Below are positions 6,758 through 12,481 of a stretch of 33,301 bases of DNA, piece after piece (positions within the stretch are counted from its first letter, which is position 1; every line of letters starts with the position of its first letter). The position numbers and the translations under genes were made by a program. Source of the DNA: Candidatus Uhrbacteria bacterium RIFCSPHIGHO2_01_FULL_63_20 (lineage in GTDB: Bacteria > Patescibacteriota > Patescibacteriia > UBA9934 > GWF2-40-263). Under the pieces are notes generated by a model. It was given only the letters and a program-made list of their open reading frames with translations, was not told where the DNA came from and made no database searches. Location of the stretch: the NCBI GenBank assembly GCA_001791045.1, contig MGDT01000003.1, forward strand, positions 40,817 to 74,117, written 5' to 3'.

Positions 6758-8254
6758 ATGCCCGAAATCGTGCACACGTTCGACGAGCTTGCCGAAGTGG
6801 TGCGGCGCAATTACCGCAACCCTGACTTGGATTTGCTTCGCCGGGCCCATGACCTGGCCGCCTCGGCGCACGAGGGCGAGAAACGGCTCACGGGACACGC
6901 GTTCATCACCCACCCGCTCGCGGTCGCCTACAAGCTCGCCGAGATGGGGTTGAGCCTGAACGTGGTCGCGGCAGGACTTCTGCACGACGTGATCGAGGAC
7001 ACGGGAATCGAGCTCGACGACCTGCGCGCGCAGTTCGGCGACGACGTCGCCTCGCTCGTGGACAGCGTCACCAAGCTCAAGAAGGTGCAATACCAAGGGG
7101 TGGAGCGGTACGTGGAGAACATGCGCAAGATGTTCCTCGCGATGGCCTCCGACGTGCGCGTCGTGTTCATCAAGTTCGCCGACCGCTTGCACAACCTGCA
7201 GACCTTGTACGCGCAGCCCGAGCATAAGCAACAGCGCATCGCCCGCGAGGTGATGGACATCTACGCCCCGATCGCGGGCAGGCTCGGCATGGGCGAGATG
7301 AAAGGCGAACTCGAGGACCTGTCGTTCGCCTATCTCCAACCCAAGGAATACGAACGCGTGCGCCGCATCATGGAAACCCGCGTGCGCGAGAAGGGCGCAT
7401 ACGTGAGCCGCATGATCGAACGTACTGAGAAGTTGCTCGCCGAGGCCGGCGCCGTCGAGGCGCAGGTGCACGGCCGCGTGAAACGCCTGTTCTCGCTCTA
7501 CCGCAAGCTCACCAAGTACGGCAACGACCTGTCCAAGGTGTACGACGTGATCGCCGTGCGCATCATCGTGGGCGACGTCGAGCAGTGCTACGGGATGCTC
7601 GGCATCCTGCACCAGGCGTGGAAGCCGCTTCCCGGCCGCATCAAGGATTACATCGCGCAGCCCAAGCCCAACGGCTACCAGTCGCTCCACACCACCGTGT
7701 TCGGCGACGACGGCGAGATCGTGGAGTTCCAGATCCGCACGCGCGAGATGCACGAACTCGCCGAATACGGTCTTGCGGCCCACTGGCGGTACAAGGAGGC
7801 GGGCATGAAGCCCACCGAGAACCTGTTGTGGATGGAGGAGCTTGCCGCGATCCAAAAGGAACTGGCCGGCAAGGAAGGATTCCTCGAGCAACTGGAGTCG
7901 TTGAAGATCGACGTGTTCAAGGACCGCATCTTCGTGTTCACGCCCAAGGGCGACGTGATCGACCTGCCCGACGGCGCCACCCCCGTGGACTTCGCGTTCG
8001 CGATCCACTCCGAGATCGGCAACAAGATGAGCCAGGTCAAGATCAACGAGCGCCTCGCGAACATGGACACCGTGCTGCACTCGGGCGACATCATCGAGGT
8101 GGTCACGGACCGCAACCGCAAGGGGCCGAACCCGGACTGGCTCAAATTCGCCCGCACGCGCCACGCGCGCGAAAAGATCAAGGACGCCACCAAGCACACG
8201 GTGAAGGGCTGGCTTTCCGACATGCTGCGCGGCAAAGGCGCCGAAGCGCGATAG
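6758..8254 (+). CDS. Bifunctional (p)ppGpp synthetase/hydrolase, RelA/SpoT homolog without the C-terminal regulatory half
   Basis: RSH enzymes make and degrade the alarmone (p)ppGpp. At 498 aa the order is: HD hydrolase domain with GHAFITHPLAVAY, HDVIEDT and KFADRLHN, so the metal-binding His and Asp residues are present; a linker with MDIYAPIAGRLGMGE; the synthetase domain with VYDVIAVRI, GRIKDYIAQPKPNGYQSLHTT and IRTREMHELAEYG; and a TGS domain (DVFKDRIFVFTPKGDVIDLP...). The RIKD sequence is of the RxKD type associated with bifunctional Rel/SpoT enzymes rather than the acidic form of RelA. The protein stops about 40 residues after TGS, without the helical, zinc-finger and ACT domains of the usual ~730-aa enzymes, which suggests altered ribosome sensing. 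Confidence 0.93.
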   Translation: MPEIVHTFDELAEVVRRNYRNPDLDLLRRAHDLAASAHEGEKRLTGHAFITHPLAVAYKLAEMGLSLNVVAAGLLHDVIEDTGIELDDLRAQFGDDVASLVDSVTKLKKVQYQGVERYVENMRKMFLAMASDVRVVFIKFADRLHNLQTLYAQPEHKQQRIAREVMDIYAPIAGRLGMGEMKGELEDLSFAYLQPKEYERVRRIMETRVREKGAYVSRMIERTEKLLAEAGAVEAQVHGRVKRLFSLYRKLTKYGNDLSKVYDVIAVRIIVGDVEQCYGMLGILHQAWKPLPGRIKDYIAQPKPNGYQSLHTTVFGDDGEIVEFQIRTREMHELAEYGLAAHWRYKEAGMKPTENLLWMEELAAIQKELAGKEGFLEQLESLKIDVFKDRIFVFTPKGDVIDLPDGATPVDFAFAIHSEIGNKMSQVKINERLANMDTVLHSGDIIEVVTDRNRKGPNPDWLKFARTRHAREKIKDATKHTVKGWLSDMLRGKGAEAR

Positions 8255-8255
8255 A

Positions 8256-8283
8256 AAAAACCGGCCATTGTGGGCCGGTTCTA
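8256..8283 (-). terminator. Rho-independent terminator of parB (bidirectional stem)
   Basis: AACCGGCC and GGCCGGTT form an 8-bp stem with a 6-nt loop. On the minus strand it is followed by a T6 tract directly after the parB stop. On the plus strand the tail (TCTATTATTCT) is poorer, so it may also serve the RSH gene weakly. Confidence 0.8.
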
Positions 8284-9138
8284 TTATTCTGACAACTTGT
8301 CCAACAAATCAATGAGCTCCTCCTTCGAGTAGAACTCAATCGTGATCCTCCCCTTCCCGCCCTTCTCCTGGATGGCCACCTTGGTCCCCAGGATCTCGCG
8401 CAGGCGCTTCTCGTGCGCCGCGATGTTCGGATCTTTCGACCCGCCGCCACCCTTCCCGCCCTTCGAACCCTTTCCGCCGATCCCCACGCGCGCTTCGGCC
8501 TCGCGCACCGACACGCCGCCCGAGAGCATCGTTTGGAACAGGGCCTGTCGCTTGCCGTGGTCGGATTCCGAGAGGAGCGTGCGCGCATGGCTCTTGCTCA
8601 ATCGTCCGTCGCGGATCGCGATGAGCATCTCTTCCGGGAGATCCAAGAGGCGCAGGATGTTCGCGACCGCGCTCCTCGACTTCCCCACGCGCTTGGCCGC
8701 TTCCTCCTGCGTGAAGTTGAACTCCTCGATCAACGCCTTGTACGCGAGCGCCTCTTCCACGGCGTTCAGGTCGGCGCGCTGCACGTTCTCGATGAGCGCC
8801 CACTCGAGCTTTTGCTGCTCGGTGGCGTCGCGCACGATCGCCGGGACGGTCTTGAGCCCGGCCTCTTTGCTCGCGCGTAACCGGCGTTCGCCGGCCACGA
8901 GCTCGTAGCCGTCGCGCACCTTGGTGACGATGAGCGGCATGAGCACGCCGTGCTCCTTCACGGAGGCCGCCAGGTCCTCGAGGTCTTCCAGCGCGAAATG
9001 CGATCGCGGTTGGCGCGGGTTCGGGCGGATCTTCTCGACCGCGAGATCCATGACCTCGCGATGCGACGACGGGATCACCTGTTCGGTGATCGTCTGTTTG
9101 CTTGGGATGAGCGAGCTGAGCCCGCGACCGAGTGCCAT
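8284..9138 (-). CDS. parB: Chromosome-partitioning protein ParB/Spo0J
   Basis: ParB is a CTP-dependent DNA clamp that loads at parS and recruits ParA and SMC. The 284-aa protein starts MALGRGLSSLIP, typical of chromosomal ParB. The ParB/Srx CTP-binding fold includes PNPRQPR, HGVLMPLIV and GERRLRASKEAG; the DNA-binding helix-turn-helix follows (FTQEEAAKRVGKSRSAVAN, LRLLDLP, LSKSHARTLL). A Gly/Lys-rich linker at about residues 215-232 (GKGSKGGKGGGGSK) leads to a C-terminal dimerisation region. The gene lies downstream of parA with a 119-nt spacer that contains a long inverted repeat, and is followed by a strong terminator. I see no convincing parS site in the window. Confidence 0.95.
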   Translation of the reverse strand: MALGRGLSSLIPSKQTITEQVIPSSHREVMDLAVEKIRPNPRQPRSHFALEDLEDLAASVKEHGVLMPLIVTKVRDGYELVAGERRLRASKEAGLKTVPAIVRDATEQQKLEWALIENVQRADLNAVEEALAYKALIEEFNFTQEEAAKRVGKSRSAVANILRLLDLPEEMLIAIRDGRLSKSHARTLLSESDHGKRQALFQTMLSGGVSVREAEARVGIGGKGSKGGKGGGGSKDPNIAAHEKRLREILGTKVAIQEKGGKGRITIEFYSKEELIDLLDKLSE

Positions 9139-9147
9139 ATCATTTAC

Positions 9148-9242
9148 GAAAGGACGAAGGTCGGAAGGGCTGAAGGACCAAACTTCTTCCTTCGCCTTCG
9201 ATCTTCATCCTTTCCCTCCATCTTTGGTCCTTAAATCCTTGA
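9148..9242 (-). repeat. Long imperfect inverted repeat between parA and parB
   Basis: On the minus strand an outer AAGGTCG...CGACCTT pair encloses an inner AAGGACCAAA...TTTGGTCCTT pair, with a purine-rich GAAGG-repeat loop. A perfect TATAAT lies just upstream at the end of parA, without a good -35. The hairpin lies in the parB leader if transcription starts there, or in the parA-parB message otherwise. Confidence 0.5.
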
Positions 9243-9257
9243 TTCCTTCGACCTTGA

Positions 9258-10031
9258 TTATATCACTCCTTCTTCTCGCATGATGAACTCCCGTGCCAAC
9301 CGCTCGTACGCCTTCGCCGCCTTGCTGCTGGGGTCGTAGTGCACGATGGTCTTGCCGAAACTCGGCGCCTCGGCGAGCCTCACGCTCCTCGGGATCACGG
9401 AGCGGAAGATCTTGTTGGGAAAATACTTGTACAGCTCCTCGAGCACCTCGCGCGAAAGCCGCGTGCGCGAATCGTACATGGTGATGACCGCGCCCATCAC
9501 GTCGAGCTCGGGCTTCAGGCTGTCCTTGATCATGTTGATGGTGTTGAGCAGCTGCCCCACCCCTTCGAGGGCGAAATACTCGGCCTGGACCGGGATGAGC
9601 ACCGAGTCGGCGGCCACGAACCCGTTCACGGTGATGATGCCAAGCGAGGGCGGCAGGTCGATGAGCACGTAATCGTAATCGTTCTTGAGCTCGAGCAAGG
9701 TCTTGCGCAGGAAATGCTCGCGTTCCTCGGCGCCGACGAGCTCGACCGCTGCCCCGGCCAGGGCCTGCGTGGCCGGCAACACCTTGAGTCCCTGGTGCGG
9801 GGTCGGGAGCACGGCGTTGCGAGCCGGGACGGCCCCGATGAGCGCCTCATATACGCCGTGCGGGATGTTCCGGTGATCCACGCCAAGCGCCGAACTCGCG
9901 TTCGCCTGCGGGTCCAGGTCCACGAGCAGCACGAACTTGCCGGCGTCGGCCAGGTACGCGGCCAGGTTGACCGCCGTGGTCGTCTTCCCCACCCCACCTT
10001 TCTGATTTGCGACGGCGACGATATGGGCCAC
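9258..10031 (-). CDS. parA: Chromosome-partitioning ATPase ParA/Soj
   Basis: ParA is a deviant-Walker P-loop ATPase whose DNA-bound gradient moves ParB-parS complexes. The 257-aa protein has the deviant Walker A KGGVGKTTTAVNLA with its signature first Lys at about residue 11, then LLVDLDPQANAS, the Walker B VLIDLPPSLG and the late SRTRLSREV and RSVIPRSVRLAEAPSFGK segments. Length is normal for a chromosomal ParA with no N-terminal extension. The start codon is GTG at 10031. A perfect TATAAT ends 9 nt upstream, so the message is probably almost leaderless. parB follows on the same strand. Confidence 0.95.
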   Translation of the reverse strand: MAHIVAVANQKGGVGKTTTAVNLAAYLADAGKFVLLVDLDPQANASSALGVDHRNIPHGVYEALIGAVPARNAVLPTPHQGLKVLPATQALAGAAVELVGAEEREHFLRKTLLELKNDYDYVLIDLPPSLGIITVNGFVAADSVLIPVQAEYFALEGVGQLLNTINMIKDSLKPELDVMGAVITMYDSRTRLSREVLEELYKYFPNKIFRSVIPRSVRLAEAPSFGKTIVHYDPSSKAAKAYERLAREFIMREEGVI

Positions 10032-10040
10032 AACGGAGGC

Positions 10041-10046
10041 ATTATA
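10041..10046 (-). promoter_or_regulatory. -10 element of the parA promoter
   Basis: TATAAT on the minus strand, 9 nt before the GTG start of parA. The -35 region at 17 nt (TTCCGC) is a poor match. The short distance predicts a 5' leader of only about two nucleotides. Confidence 0.5.
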
Positions 10047-10082
10047 AAGGAGGGGGGTCGAAAGCGGAAGGCCGTCAGTGGA

Positions 10083-10111
10083 TGGACATGGGGCGAAAAA
10101 CCTGTTATATT
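10083..10111 (+). promoter_or_regulatory. Promoter of the tRNA operon
   Basis: TGGACA (10083-10088), 17-nt spacer, TATATT (10106-10111). Both boxes match 5 of 6 consensus positions, and tRNA-Leu begins 9 nt after the -10. Confidence 0.7.
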
Positions 10112-10119
10112 CGCGACGC

Positions 10120-10205
10120 GCTGGAGTGGCGGAATGGTATACGCGGCGGACTCAAAATCCGCTGTCCGCAAGGGCATGAGGGTTCGACTCCCTCCTCCAG
10201 CACCA
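10120..10205 (+). tRNA. tRNA-Leu, anticodon CAA
   Basis: The cloverleaf has acceptor GCTGGAG pairing perfectly with CTCCAGC, the usual TGGCGGAA start of a leucine D arm, anticodon stem GCGGA/TCCGC around loop CTCAAAA (anticodon CAA, reading UUG), a long class II variable arm (TGTCCGCAAGGGCAT region) and a GAGGG/CCCTC T arm with loop TTCGACT. The 3' CCA is encoded. It is the first of three clustered tRNAs. Confidence 0.95.
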
Positions 10206-10253
10206 CTTGCCAGAATGACCGTCCGCTGGTACCATCGCGTCACCCAATACCAT

Positions 10254-10330
10254 GGCTGGGTAGCTCAGTTGGTTAGAGCGTGGGACTCATAAGCCCGAGG
10301 TCGTGGGTTCGATTCCCACCCCAGCTACCA
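10254..10330 (+). tRNA. tRNA with CAT anticodon: elongator tRNA-Met, or tRNA-Ile2
   Basis: Acceptor GGCTGGG pairs with CCCAGCT, closing with a G1.T72 wobble. The D arm is GCTC/GAGC, the anticodon loop CTCATAA (CAT), the T arm GTGGG/CCCAC, and CCA is encoded. The anticodon stem TGGGA/GCCCG has a T27.G43 wobble and an A31-G39 mismatch, so it is weaker than usual. Elongator Met is favoured by the position next to the initiator tRNA, but a CAT tRNA modified to lysidine for Ile AUA cannot be excluded by sequence alone. Confidence 0.85.
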
Positions 10331-10350
10331 GAGGTTTCAAACAGAATGAT

Positions 10351-10427
10351 CGCGGGGTAGAGCAGCCAGGCAGCTCGCCAGGCTCATAACCTGGAGGTCG
10401 CGGGTTCAAATCCCGCCCCCGCAACCA
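10351..10427 (+). tRNA. Initiator tRNA-fMet, anticodon CAT
   Basis: The initiator hallmarks are present: acceptor CGCGGGG opposite CCCCGCA, giving the C1-A72 mismatch, an A11-T24 pair in the D stem, loop CTCATAA and a GCGGG/CCCGC T arm with loop TTCAAAT. CCA is encoded. The anticodon stem is CCAGG/CCTGG, so the three pairs next to the loop are A-T, G-C and G-C rather than the usual three G-C pairs. Confidence 0.95.
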
Positions 10428-10457
10428 AAAACGCCCCTCTCCGGAGGGGTGTTTTTG
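10427..10457 (+). terminator. Rho-independent terminator of the tRNA operon
   Basis: CGCCCCTC pairs with GAGGGGTG around a short loop, flanked by A5 and followed by GTTTTTGTT. It starts immediately after the CCA of tRNA-fMet. Confidence 0.85.
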
Positions 10458-10461
10458 TTCC

Positions 10462-10490
10462 TCGACACGACGGCGGATCGATGCTATCCT
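10462..10490 (+). promoter_or_regulatory. Promoter of the small membrane protein gene
   Basis: TCGACA (10462-10467), 17-nt spacer, TATCCT (10485-10490) preceded by TGC, which makes an extended -10. It lies 14 nt before ATG 10505 and just after the tRNA terminator. Confidence 0.5.
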
Positions 10491-10504
10491 GACGCGGTTC
10501 GACT

Positions 10505-10969
10505 ATGACCCTCACCACCCACGCCACGCTCGGAGCGCTCATCGGGAAGGCCACAGGGAACCCCGTTCTCGCGTTTTTCGGCGGGTTCCTGTCGCACCTG
10601 CTCATCGACATGATCCCGCACGGCGACACGGGGATGAGCGACAACTTCCGCGTCCACAAGACGCGTCAGACGCGCGCGGTGGCGTACGTCGTGGTGGATG
10701 CGATCGTGGCCATCCTGTTCGTGCTCGTGATCGCGAACACGCGCGACATCGATTCGGTGCGCACGTTCACCTGGGGGATCATCGGCGGCGTGCTGCCCGA
10801 CCTGCTCGTGGGACTCTACGAGATCACCAAGACCCCGCTGCTCAAATGGTTCAACATCGTGCACTTCTTCTTCCACGATTTCTTCGTGAAGCGCCGCGGC
10901 GACGTCCCGCTCTACTACGCGCTCCTCGCCCAGGTGGTGCTCATCGCGTATTTGCAGACGAAGCTGTAG
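10505..10969 (+). CDS. Small His-rich integral membrane protein, metal-dependent-hydrolase-like (YdjM/DUF4184-like)
   Basis: This 154-aa protein begins MTLTTHATLGALIGKATGN and has about four hydrophobic segments (near residues 19-38, 58-76, 90-105 and 135-150). Histidine and aspartate motifs recur: THATLGALIG, SHLLIDMIPHGD, GVLPDLL and HFFFHDFF. This spacing of His/Asp around membrane helices resembles the family annotated as LexA-binding inner-membrane hydrolases and similar membrane-bound metal-dependent hydrolases. No substrate is known and the assignment is by general pattern only. It stands alone after the tRNA terminator with its own promoter and is followed by the REP-like repeats of the DUF559 region. 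Confidence 0.55.
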   Translation: MTLTTHATLGALIGKATGNPVLAFFGGFLSHLLIDMIPHGDTGMSDNFRVHKTRQTRAVAYVVVDAIVAILFVLVIANTRDIDSVRTFTWGIIGGVLPDLLVGLYEITKTPLLKWFNIVHFFFHDFFVKRRGDVPLYYALLAQVVLIAYLQTKL

Positions 10970-10975
10970 GTCTCG

Positions 10976-11036
10976 CCTTGACCTCACGCGCTCTTGACCT
11001 CACCCCTGACCCCTCTCCTTAGCAAGGAGAGGGGGG
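10976..11036 (+). repeat. REP-like element, left copy (GACCTCAC repeats plus palindrome)
   Basis: Two direct CTTGACCTCAC units are followed at 11010-11034 by a palindrome with 11-bp arms CCCCTCTCCTT/AAGGAGAGGGG and a 3-nt loop. The same element, in inverted orientation, lies on the other side of the DUF559 gene at 11470-11583. The last codons of the DUF559 gene lie inside this copy. Confidence 0.75.
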
Positions 11037-11395
11037 CTTGTCTTGATAAAGGCGTGGATGCGTTCGAGGATGGCGTCGATGTTTTCCATAACGTCCGCGT
11101 TCGTAAAGCGGAGAACGCGATTATTGAGGGATTCCAGGTAAGCGGTACGTTCGGCGTCGTATGCCACCCCTTCCGGCGTGAAGTGGCTCTCGCCGTCGAT
11201 CTCGATGACCAAACGCCGCTTCGCGCAATAAAAATCGACGATGTACGGCCCGATGCCGACCTGCCGACGGAACTTGAGGCCGCCTAATGCCCTGTTGCGG
11301 ATCCGCTTCCATATCTTCCGTTCAGGCAACGTCGAATCCCTCCGTAATTCCCGACGACGCTCCGACTTGTCATTCCTGTTGATGATGGAGGCCAT
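11000..11395 (-). CDS. DUF559 domain protein (Vsr/very-short-patch-like endonuclease fold)
   Basis: DUF559 proteins have a restriction-endonuclease-like fold related to Vsr repair nucleases; their cellular role is not established. The 131-aa protein shows the typical order: a basic N-terminus with LPERKIWKRIRNRALGGLKFRRQVGIGPYIVDFYC, then the predicted catalytic strand RLVIEIDGESH with acidic residues, then RTAYLESLNNRVLRFTNADV and a helix ending IHAFIK. The last ~14 residues (SPPLLAKERGQG) are encoded by the REP-like palindrome, a pattern I recall for other members of this family. A Shine-Dalgarno-like GAGGTGAT precedes ATG 11395, with TAGAAT 8 nt upstream. It is the only gene inside the repeat-flanked block. 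Confidence 0.85.
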   Translation of the reverse strand: MASIINRNDKSERRRELRRDSTLPERKIWKRIRNRALGGLKFRRQVGIGPYIVDFYCAKRRLVIEIDGESHFTPEGVAYDAERTAYLESLNNRVLRFTNADVMENIDAILERIHAFIKTSPPLLAKERGQG

Positions 11396-11440
11396 ATCAC
11401 CTCATTCTACCCCTTCCCCCCGCGCACTACCCTTCTTCTT

Positions 11441-11480
11441 ATTCGCTATCCCTCTCCTTAATTCGCTATCCCTCTCCTTA
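11441..11480. repeat. Perfect 20-bp tandem duplication
   Basis: The unit ATTCGCTATCCCTCTCCTTA occurs at 11441-11460 and again at 11461-11480. The second copy supplies the left arm of the palindrome at 11470-11492, so the first copy looks like a partial duplication of the REP-like element. Confidence 0.9.
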
Positions 11481-11492
11481 CTAAGGAGAGGG
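11470..11492 (-). repeat. REP-like palindrome, right copy
   Basis: A perfect palindrome with 11-bp arms CCCTCTCCTTA/TAAGGAGAGGG and a 1-nt loop. Read on the minus strand it is preceded by GACCTCACCC, as in the left copy, so the two form inverted flanks of the DUF559 gene. Confidence 0.85.
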
Positions 11493-11583
11493 TATGGGTG
11501 AGGTCTGGCACCGTCGGGTATGGGTGAGGTCTGGCACCGTCGGGTATGGGTGAGGTCTGGCACCGTCGGGCATGGGTGAGGTC
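11493..11583. repeat. 26-bp tandem repeat, 3.5 copies
   Basis: Units at 11493-11518, 11519-11544 and 11545-11570 are identical, and a 13-nt partial unit follows at 11571-11583. Each contains GGGTGAGGTC, the reverse complement of the GACCTCACCC that precedes the palindrome, so the array seems to have grown from the edge of the REP-like element. No reading frame of note crosses it. Confidence 0.93.
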
Positions 11584-11590
11584 GAGCATG

Positions 11591-11644
11591 AAAATCAAAA
11601 CGGGCCCCGCGTGTTCACACCAGATGGCGTGATACGCGGAGCCC
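11591..11644 (-). terminator. Rho-independent terminator of hypothetical A
   Basis: On the minus strand GGGCTCCGCGT pairs with ACGCGGGGCCC (11 bp with one T.G), with a further internal TCAC/GTGA pairing in the loop, followed by GTTTTGATTTT. It lies 30 nt after the stop of hypothetical A. Confidence 0.75.
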
Positions 11645-11673
11645 GAGGGCCAAAGGACCAAGGGCCAGCAGCC

Positions 11674-12267
11674 TCACTTGCGGACGACGAGGAAGACGTA
11701 GAAGCTGCACAAAACGTCAACGTAGACGGTCCAGTACAGGCCGAGGCGTCGGTCGCAGCTGCCCTCGTAGAGGGGTGCGATGCTGCGGCCGTCAACCACC
11801 TGCGCGATAGAACCGAGAGTTTCGATGAGCTGCTTTCGTTGCTCGTCAGGATTCGTCTTGACAAACTCGAGAATCTCTTCGTAGAAAGCTGGGCGCATGC
11901 CTTGGCGATCCATATCGGCGAGCACGGCGTCGCTGGACATCGTTCGAACAACGAACATGCAATCGAATCTCATTTCGCGCTTCTCACGGGGAACGTCCAT
12001 GCATCGGTCTATTGGCGTGAACTCCGCCTTGGCGCAGCCATCGTTCACCCAGTCAAAATCGTACTTGAGATCCGCGAACTTCGGCTGGACGTAGTCTCGA
12101 CTGATGGTGGCGATCGCGACCTTCGTCACGACCGCCTCGACCAAGCGCTTCATGAGCGAGTTGTCGTTGCGAAGCTTGTTGGCAAGTTCGGCCGTCATGC
12201 CGGCCTCCGCCAGCTTCGTCATGAAGTTGTTGAGCTTTCCCGATTCCATCTTGAACAGGTTTGCCAT
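11674..12267 (-). CDS. Hypothetical protein A (leader-cassette family)
   Basis: I do not recognise a function for this 197-aa protein. Translation is placed at ATG 12267 (MANLFKMESGKLNNFMTKLAE) because AAGAAAGG lies at a suitable distance and because the same GCCACATGGC start context occurs in hypothetical B. Residues 1-45 resemble the N-terminus of B: MA.L, a Gly near residue 10, a Phe near 15, TAE near 25, KL and a final A. The rest differs: a charged middle with DYVQPKFADLKYDFDWVND, CMDVPREKREMRFDCMFVV and FYEEILEFVKTNPDE, and a hydrophobic C-terminal segment (LGLYWTVYVDVLCSFYVFLVV) that could be buried or membrane-associated. It has its own consensus promoter, a ~155-nt leader and its own terminator, so it is monocistronic. 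Confidence 0.7.
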   Translation of the reverse strand: MANLFKMESGKLNNFMTKLAEAGMTAELANKLRNDNSLMKRLVEAVVTKVAIATISRDYVQPKFADLKYDFDWVNDGCAKAEFTPIDRCMDVPREKREMRFDCMFVVRTMSSDAVLADMDRQGMRPAFYEEILEFVKTNPDEQRKQLIETLGSIAQVVDGRSIAPLYEGSCDRRLGLYWTVYVDVLCSFYVFLVVRK

Positions 12268-12424
12268 GTGGCTTCCCTGCCTTTCTTGATGCCGCCGGTA
12301 TATTCGTAAAGCGCGGAGTGCGCCGTACGACTTTCCTGAGTTGAGAGCAGCCATTCGACCCAACCTTTCGCGAAAGGTGGGAGCAAAATACCGTTCTCAA
12401 CATTTCTATTTTCAATGTTCGACG
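12268..12424 (-). ncRNA. Candidate structured 5' leader RNA of hypothetical A
   Basis: The predicted leader from about 12424 to the start codon contains: AACATT/AATGTT near its 5' end; a closing stem GTTGAGAACGG (12391-12401) with CTGCTCTCAAC (12340-12350); inside it the strand CGGTATTTTGC shared with hypothetical B and a perfect 16-nt palindrome (12363-12378); and near the gene a GGC...GCC pair enclosing AAGAAAGG, the ribosome binding site. The closing stem, the shared strand and the last block all recur in the leader of B, with a compensatory G-C/A-T change in the stem. No Rfam family comes to mind. Confidence 0.5.
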
Positions 12425-12430
12425 CAGGGA

Positions 12431-12459
12431 ACTATACCACTTTTAAGGGGTTTTGTCAA
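12431..12459 (-). promoter_or_regulatory. Near-consensus promoter of hypothetical A
   Basis: TTGACA (12454-12459), exactly 17 nt, TATAGT (12431-12436). One of the strongest-looking promoters in the window, driving a leader of about 155 nt. Confidence 0.88.
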
Positions 12460-12481
12460 GGGAGAATGAAGGATGATTTAG

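Noticed and set aside
11493-11583. CRISPR-like array
   Set aside because: The 26-bp units are directly adjacent without spacers and no cas gene is near, so it is a simple tandem repeat.
10976-11583. Insertion sequence with transposase
   Set aside because: No transposase-like gene, no target duplication visible, and the only ORF is DUF559; it is described as REP-like instead.
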